A DNA stretch of 64,000 bases from the NCBI GenBank assembly GCA_943737045.1, contig CALSFV010000230.1, positions 186,001-250,000 of the forward strand, in the 5' to 3' direction. Source of the DNA: Parapristionchus giblindavisi (Eukaryota; Nematoda; Chromadorea; Rhabditida; Diplogasteridae). This document shows, one piece after another, positions 60,001 through 64,000 of this stretch (within the stretch, counting starts at the first letter, position 1; each line of letters starts with the position of its first letter). The notes under the pieces were generated by a model. It ran no database searches and was not told where the DNA came from. It saw only the letters and a program-made list of their open reading frames with translations. The position numbers were made by a program, and so were the translations under genes.

Positions 60001-60253
60001 ATGATTTCTAAGGTGATCTGTACTATATGTACGGACCATCATACGGAAGATGAAAAAGGTAAGGAAGAGTCATATTTTTAGTTTTTTTTCTGTTTATATG
60101 TCATGCTTATTGTTTTATACTAGTTGAATACATCGATTTGCACTTTTTTTTTCAGAATCGGTTGTGGTTGATTTTATAGCAAGTCATTCTTCACATCCTT
60201 ACAAAACTGACATTAGCGCCGAGGAAAACTTATCCAATGTCTTCATGAGACAG
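57058..60253 (+). CDS. P5: 5' part of a GYF-domain gene; finger exons not found
   Basis: Exons: 57058-57104, 57174-57277, 58044-58126, 58180-58269, 59875-59934, 59977-60058, 60156-60253. The start is MSTGEFFFLDKKNILK, then GPFNEKQMQEWYRKRWF (arginine in the GYF core as in P4). Helix: DRIKEQIESIENILKDLK. The exons end at the position where the other genes proceed to finger 1, with a good donor (CAG|gtgaga). No finger-1, middle or finger-2 exon is visible from 60254 to 64000. Either they lie beyond the window after a giant intron like that of P1, or transposons have replaced them. Exon 5 uses an AG at the very edge of a fold-back insertion (58371-59869). Intron 2 holds a satellite array. Confidence 0.65.
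57300..57870 (+). repeat. Satellite array, 25-bp unit with 100-bp higher-order period
   Basis: Units of the form AGTTATTGATTGACGATCGAT plus 4 bases repeat about 22 times. The variant GACTATCGATTTTC recurs at 57361, 57461, 57561 and 57661, so four units form an exact 100-bp higher-order repeat. The 3' end decays into TGATTAACGATCG variants. The array lies wholly inside a P5 intron. Confidence 0.9.
58371..59869. mobile_element. Long fold-back transposon 5 (TTAA target), abutting a P5 exon
   Basis: About 1.5 kb. Flanked by TTAA at 58367-58370 and 59870-59873. The ends are GACACCGGCTCAGTGAGATT and its near complement. The arms are complementary almost to the centre near 58965. Mirror-image open frames within are not genes. 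The right TTAA plus the following G forms the acceptor of P5 exon 59875-59934. Confidence 0.85.
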
Positions 60254-60290
60254 GTGAGATAAATTCTTTTCCGAATATGGTGAAGAGATC

Positions 60291-60421
60291 AGTGGCGGTA
60301 TGCATGAACCGTTTTCCGGGAAAATGTGACGTCATTAGCGTCCAAAAATCCTCCGCCTACGCTAATGACGTCACATTTCCCCGGAAAATGGTTTTCCCGT
60401 TGTTCTTGCATACGGCCACAG
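60291..60421. mobile_element. 131-bp hairpin MITE with CAGTGGC ends
   Basis: The left end CAGTGGCGGTATGCATGAAC and the right end, complement of CTGTGGCCGTATGCAAGAAC, are inverted. Inner arms share AATGTGACGTCATTAGCG. The whole sequence folds into one stem. Confidence 0.7.
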
Positions 60422-60683
60422 ATGTAAGTAAGCTTCCTACAGGGAAACAAATAGTTATTTTTTTAAAAGTTTTCCTCCGCTATTCCACCGAAAAATATAT
60501 TTTTTAAAAGATTGAAATCACAAGAATGATATTTCCAATGGCTCCACAGTCAGAAATCAGTGATCTGTGTACACATTTTTGGCCACATGTTGACGTTAGT
60601 TGTTAACGTTAGTTGGCGAGCGATTTGCCCGTATTCTTTCAAATGTTAGCCTGTATGTAGGAACTTCTTCGGTTTCTGGCCAC

Positions 60684-61101
60684 TAGGGTTAACGAAACGA
60701 AAACGGAATACGAAAGTTTCGTTTGGAAGGGAAGATTTGCATTTCTTCCGGAACGAGCGAGAGAGAAATGAGATTCTTCCGGAATGAGAGTGATTTGATA
60801 ACGTTCCGTATCCCTTCCGTATCAATTTCATTGTTCGATCACGGACAAAACTGATCGGTGTATTGTCAAAGTTCTCTCTCCAATTCTAATATTTCAAATA
60901 TGTTTCACACTCATCCCCTTCTTTTCTCCCCCTTTCCCTTCCCTATTCGGAACAAAGGAGCCAATTTGCATCTCTTCCGGAACGAGAGGCAAATAATTAC
61001 TCTTCCGAATTGATTCCGTAACAAAAGTCACGTCGTTCCGGAACGAGAGTGAACATACGTGACTTTCGAATGGCGTTTCGTCTTCCGAACGGACAACCCT
61101 A
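60684..61101. mobile_element. hAT-like element, 8-bp target duplication, inside another MITE
   Basis: Flanked by CTGGCCAC at 60676-60683 and 61102-61109. The ends are TAGGGTT and AACCCTA, with GTTCCGGAACGAGAG repeats within. The host is a GGAACTTCTTCGGTTTCTGG MITE related to 7132-7287. Confidence 0.7.
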
Positions 61102-61109
61102 CTGGCCAC

Positions 61110-61810
61110 CCCCTCAACCCCCCCCCTCTAGCCCCATTTCGATCTTTTCGATCGAATGGAGCGGTCGTCCTCACGAGGAGGACGTTGTCCACTTGGGCGA
61201 AATGCTCCCCGAGCTCTCCTCAAAATGGGAGAGCTTTGGACTGAACCGGAGAGAAGGAATCGAATGATTTTATAGGTGAATGGTGGTGATTAGAGGTGAC
61301 GAAACGAAACGGATAGCGGAATTTCGGTTGATATAATTTGATTATCTCCCCCCCCCCAGCCGAAACTCGAGATATGGTAATCACCTCCAGCCGGCTAGAG
61401 AGTGATTCTCGCCTATTCCGCTTCTGTTCCGGTTCGTTCCGGCTCGTTCAAATGTGATTTTGAGGGCGTTTTTTTGCGGGGAAAACAGCCAAATCGATCA
61501 CAATATATAGTTTACGTGTTTTTCAACCGTACTGCCCATCTTCACTTATTTTTCTATCGTTTCGGAGGTTTGTATTTTGATCTACCACACTCGTGGGAGA
61601 TCAAAATATTTTGTTCCGTTTGTACTATTTTTGAAAAGGATGAATCAGCATATTTTTGTGGCGAAACAACGTAATAAATATAAACAACACCATACAAAAT
61701 CATATCGGTAACTTGAAAATAACGTTGCTCTGAAATGTAAAAAGAAAAATAATAATCCAACAAAACTTCTAACAAATAGTATACTATATGTTACACATGA
61801 AATCAATATA
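61110..61810. other. Repeat-rich stretch, no gene supported
   Basis: Contains a C run near 61118-61128 and 61350-61360, and a second, diverged relative of the 60684-61101 element (GACGAAACGAAACGG at about 61300; GTTCCGGTTCGTTCCGGCTC near 61427). Open frames on both strands resemble nothing I recognise. Confidence 0.4.
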
Positions 61811-61925
61811 CAGTGTAGGCAACAAGTCTCCGGATAATTTTACATTTTTTTATAACTTTTGATCCAGGAAAGCAATCAAGCTGATCTTTTAAGTCAATGT
61901 ACAGAATTTATTAAGGAATGCAACC
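61811..61925. mobile_element. Left end of a Tc/mariner-like element related to fold-back 3
   Basis: After TA, CAGTGTAGGCAACAAGTCTC leads into TTTTGATCCAGGAAAGCAAT and GTACAGAATTTATTAAGGAAT, which match the subterminal part of 20954-22388. No matching right end is visible, so it is truncated or interrupted by the palindrome that follows. Confidence 0.6.
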
Positions 61926-61956
61926 ATGATACAGTCAAAATGCAATAAAGTGAACG

Positions 61957-62336
61957 ATAGGGCCCATCATAGACCCCCATGGTCTAAACTGTCTAAAAAG
62001 GCTGTGTGTTCGCTTAAAAATAATTATGCGTCTTGAAACTGTGAATGTGAGCGTTTTGAGATGTGCGGAGTCGATTGAAATGAAAAATAAATTTCTAAAA
62101 TATCTCCATCCGTAAGAAAAATATGTCAAACAATGTGGTGTGCTGTGCTTACGGCAGAGACGCACTGTGAGTTTATTTTTCCAAGCTTTCGATCTAACGA
62201 TAGAAACATATAAAAAATTTCATTTTCATTTCAATCGACTCAGCACATCTCAAAGTTTCAAGACGCATAATTATTTTTAAGCGAGCACACAGCCTTTTTA
62301 GACAGTTTAGACCATGGGGGTCTATGATGGTCCCTA
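61957..62336. mobile_element. Palindromic element with ATAGGG..CCATCATAGACC arms
   Basis: CATAGACCCCCATGGTCTAA near 61971 is mirrored at about 62305-62325, and CGCTTAAAAATAATTATGCG is mirrored near 62260. The arms are about 130-160 bases. Immediately downstream, TAGGGTGGTGGGAACG at 62338 looks like a hAT tip of the kind seen at 52034, but its partner was not found. Confidence 0.6.
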
Positions 62337-62339
62337 TTA

Positions 62340-64000
62340 GGGTGGTGGGAACGAATCACGGATGATTTTCCCCCTGGCCCTTCTATCTCGGTTGTCCGAA
62401 GAGAGACTCTATACAGCCTCTCTCTCGCACGGGAGAGTGATCAACGGGCCAATGAGTTGGAATGAGAGTGAGAATTTCGGGCCGATTTCGGACCGGACCG
62501 ATTTCCTGGACTCTTAGTAATCGTACTGATATGATTAAAATATCATTGGATTTAGGTTTTCGAGATCTTTTATGCTATAGTAGAAACAAGTTAATTATGA
62601 ATTTTTGAAATTTCGTTTTTTTTTTCATAGTGAAATGACTAATTCGTGCGGAAAGGCTAGTGTAAGTTGAAAATTCATTTATTATTATTAGCATTATTAT
62701 TATTATGACATCGGGAATACCAATAAAAAAGGGAGAAGCGATACAACGGGCCAATACAATGAAACATCGGATGGTTAATATATTATTAGGTTGTAGCACA
62801 AGTTCCTTTGAATTTTGAGGCGCACATTCAAGTTAAATGTGGAGTCCCACGAATATTTTGGAGAACAAACTGTGAAGACAGAAATATAGCGAAAGATATT
62901 ATGCATAACATACATATATTATTTTGTGCTAATTCAGTTTATTGATCGCTAGAATCATGAATGAATCATGCTTAATTGTGTAGGTAAAGGCGCGAAATTT
63001 TGAAAATAGGAAAGTTCGGCAATAGGTTTCGAACCCGCGATATCAATAAAAACTAGAGAGCGCTTTTACCAGTACGCCAAGGGATGGATGAATGGCCATG
63101 CTAATTTCTTGCATATCACTTTTCTCTTTCATAGCCGATATGTTAGGCAGTTGCATAGACATTCTAGGGCCTCCATCTTTAAATTATCTTTGTTTATCGA
63201 CGACACTGAGGATGGATATATTTGCTGTTGTAGTCAATGGTTCCCTGCTATATTCAAGCCACACCGTGGCACACTACTTTTGGTAGGACGTGGGTTATTG
63301 TGCAAAAAAAACTGTGATGCCAGCCACGTTTCGACATCTTCTTTGTTCTTATAATTTTCATTTAATAAAGTAAGTGGGAGGCCTGAACTAAAGGCACATT
63401 CCGAAAGAATAGTTACCGGAGAGTAAGGAGGGGCAGGATTATATCAGTGACCTCAACTATTCGCATGCGATACAATGGTTCCTTTTGCACTTCTTTCAAC
63501 ATAGAGTCTATACATTATCTGATGTTTTCATGTGTAGTGTTTGGTTCTAACTTCTATCCTTTTCAAATTCACTGGCTAATGCACACTGTTATTCCGTGTT
63601 CAGAGTCATAAATACCGACAGGTGTCAAAGGGATAAGAGGAGGCCGACAATAAAGGACACCGCTAATTTACAATGTTCGCGCATGATACAAGAGTAGCTC
63701 ATTTACAATCGTATTCACATATTGTTTGATTAGGTAAATTCAATTACAGGCAGATTGTGACGAACAATAACAATGTACCAAATATTTCAGTATAATGAAA
63801 TTTTGAAATTTGAAAAAAATAAAAATCACATATTGTATACAAACGACCCTTCTTTCGATAGCCCATGAAGTGCTCGTTTCAATTATGCACTTCTTTCCTC
63901 ATATAGTTCACGGATACTCGAAAAACTCCTTCCAAAACATGCAAAAATGGTACATTTTAGCCCTAATTCCGCCTATTAAAACTTTGCTTTAAATTTGATT
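62340..64000. other. Window end: repeats and a tRNA-like relic, no gene supported
   Basis: About 62837-62950 repeats the sequence at 13935-14062. A minus-strand tRNA-like segment at about 63020-63090 has A-box TGGCGTACTGG and B-box GGTTCGAAACC but poor stems. A frame at 63092-63354 is open but unrecognised and lacks convincing splice partners. No P5 zinc-finger exon found. Confidence 0.4.

Overview
The window reads as nuclear DNA of a nematode, most likely Caenorhabditis or a close relative. This is inferred from short (about 45-60 nt) introns with TTTCAG-type acceptors, an AT-rich background, MATH-BTB ('BATH') genes, and a dense load of palindromic DNA transposons. No bacterial-style genes, operons, rRNA or CRISPR are present. 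All genes are multi-exon. I built the models by hand from splice signals, reading phase and comparison between paralogues inside the window.

Layout. (1) 1-15382, plus strand: a MATH-BTB cluster. It holds the 3' end of one gene (138-306), a complete gene (1474-4257), an orphan two-exon 5' fragment (7730-8091) and a broken copy (9865-15382). (2) 16296-64000: ten paralogues of a second family. Its architecture is an N-terminal GYF-like domain, a short coiled coil, a conserved linker, a C2H2-like finger, a middle block, a second C2H2-like finger, and a short tail ending near EKY..E. Seven models look readable or nearly so, one has lost a splice acceptor, two are broken by insertions or frameshifts, and the last is incomplete in the window (these categories overlap in the feature notes). 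Order and strand: M1, M2, M3 (minus) | P1 (plus), M4, M5 (minus) | P2, P3, P4, P5 (plus). Block M2-M3|P1 looks like a duplicate of block M4-M5|P2, including the roughly 0.9 kb divergent spacer.

Mobile DNA fills most introns and spacers. Five long fold-back elements (1.4-1.6 kb, nearly perfect hairpins) lie at 4937-6529, 8327-9716, 20954-22388, 38191-39614 and 58371-59869. hAT-like elements have exact 8-bp target duplications, and small TTAA and TA MITEs are common. A three-level nested insertion occupies the 6.4 kb intron of P1. One fold-back splits the first zinc finger of M2 between its two cysteines. Another sits directly against an exon of P5 and supplies its splice acceptor. A satellite with an exact 100-bp higher-order period fills a P5 intron.

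Function. MATH-BTB proteins are known as CUL3 ubiquitin-ligase substrate adaptors. GYF domains bind proline-rich peptides in splicing and translation-repression factors. The spacing of both fingers (C-x2-C-x12-H-x5-H) matches the JAZ/zf-met class that often binds double-stranded RNA. The role of the GYF-finger family is not known to me, and any link to RNA control is inference.
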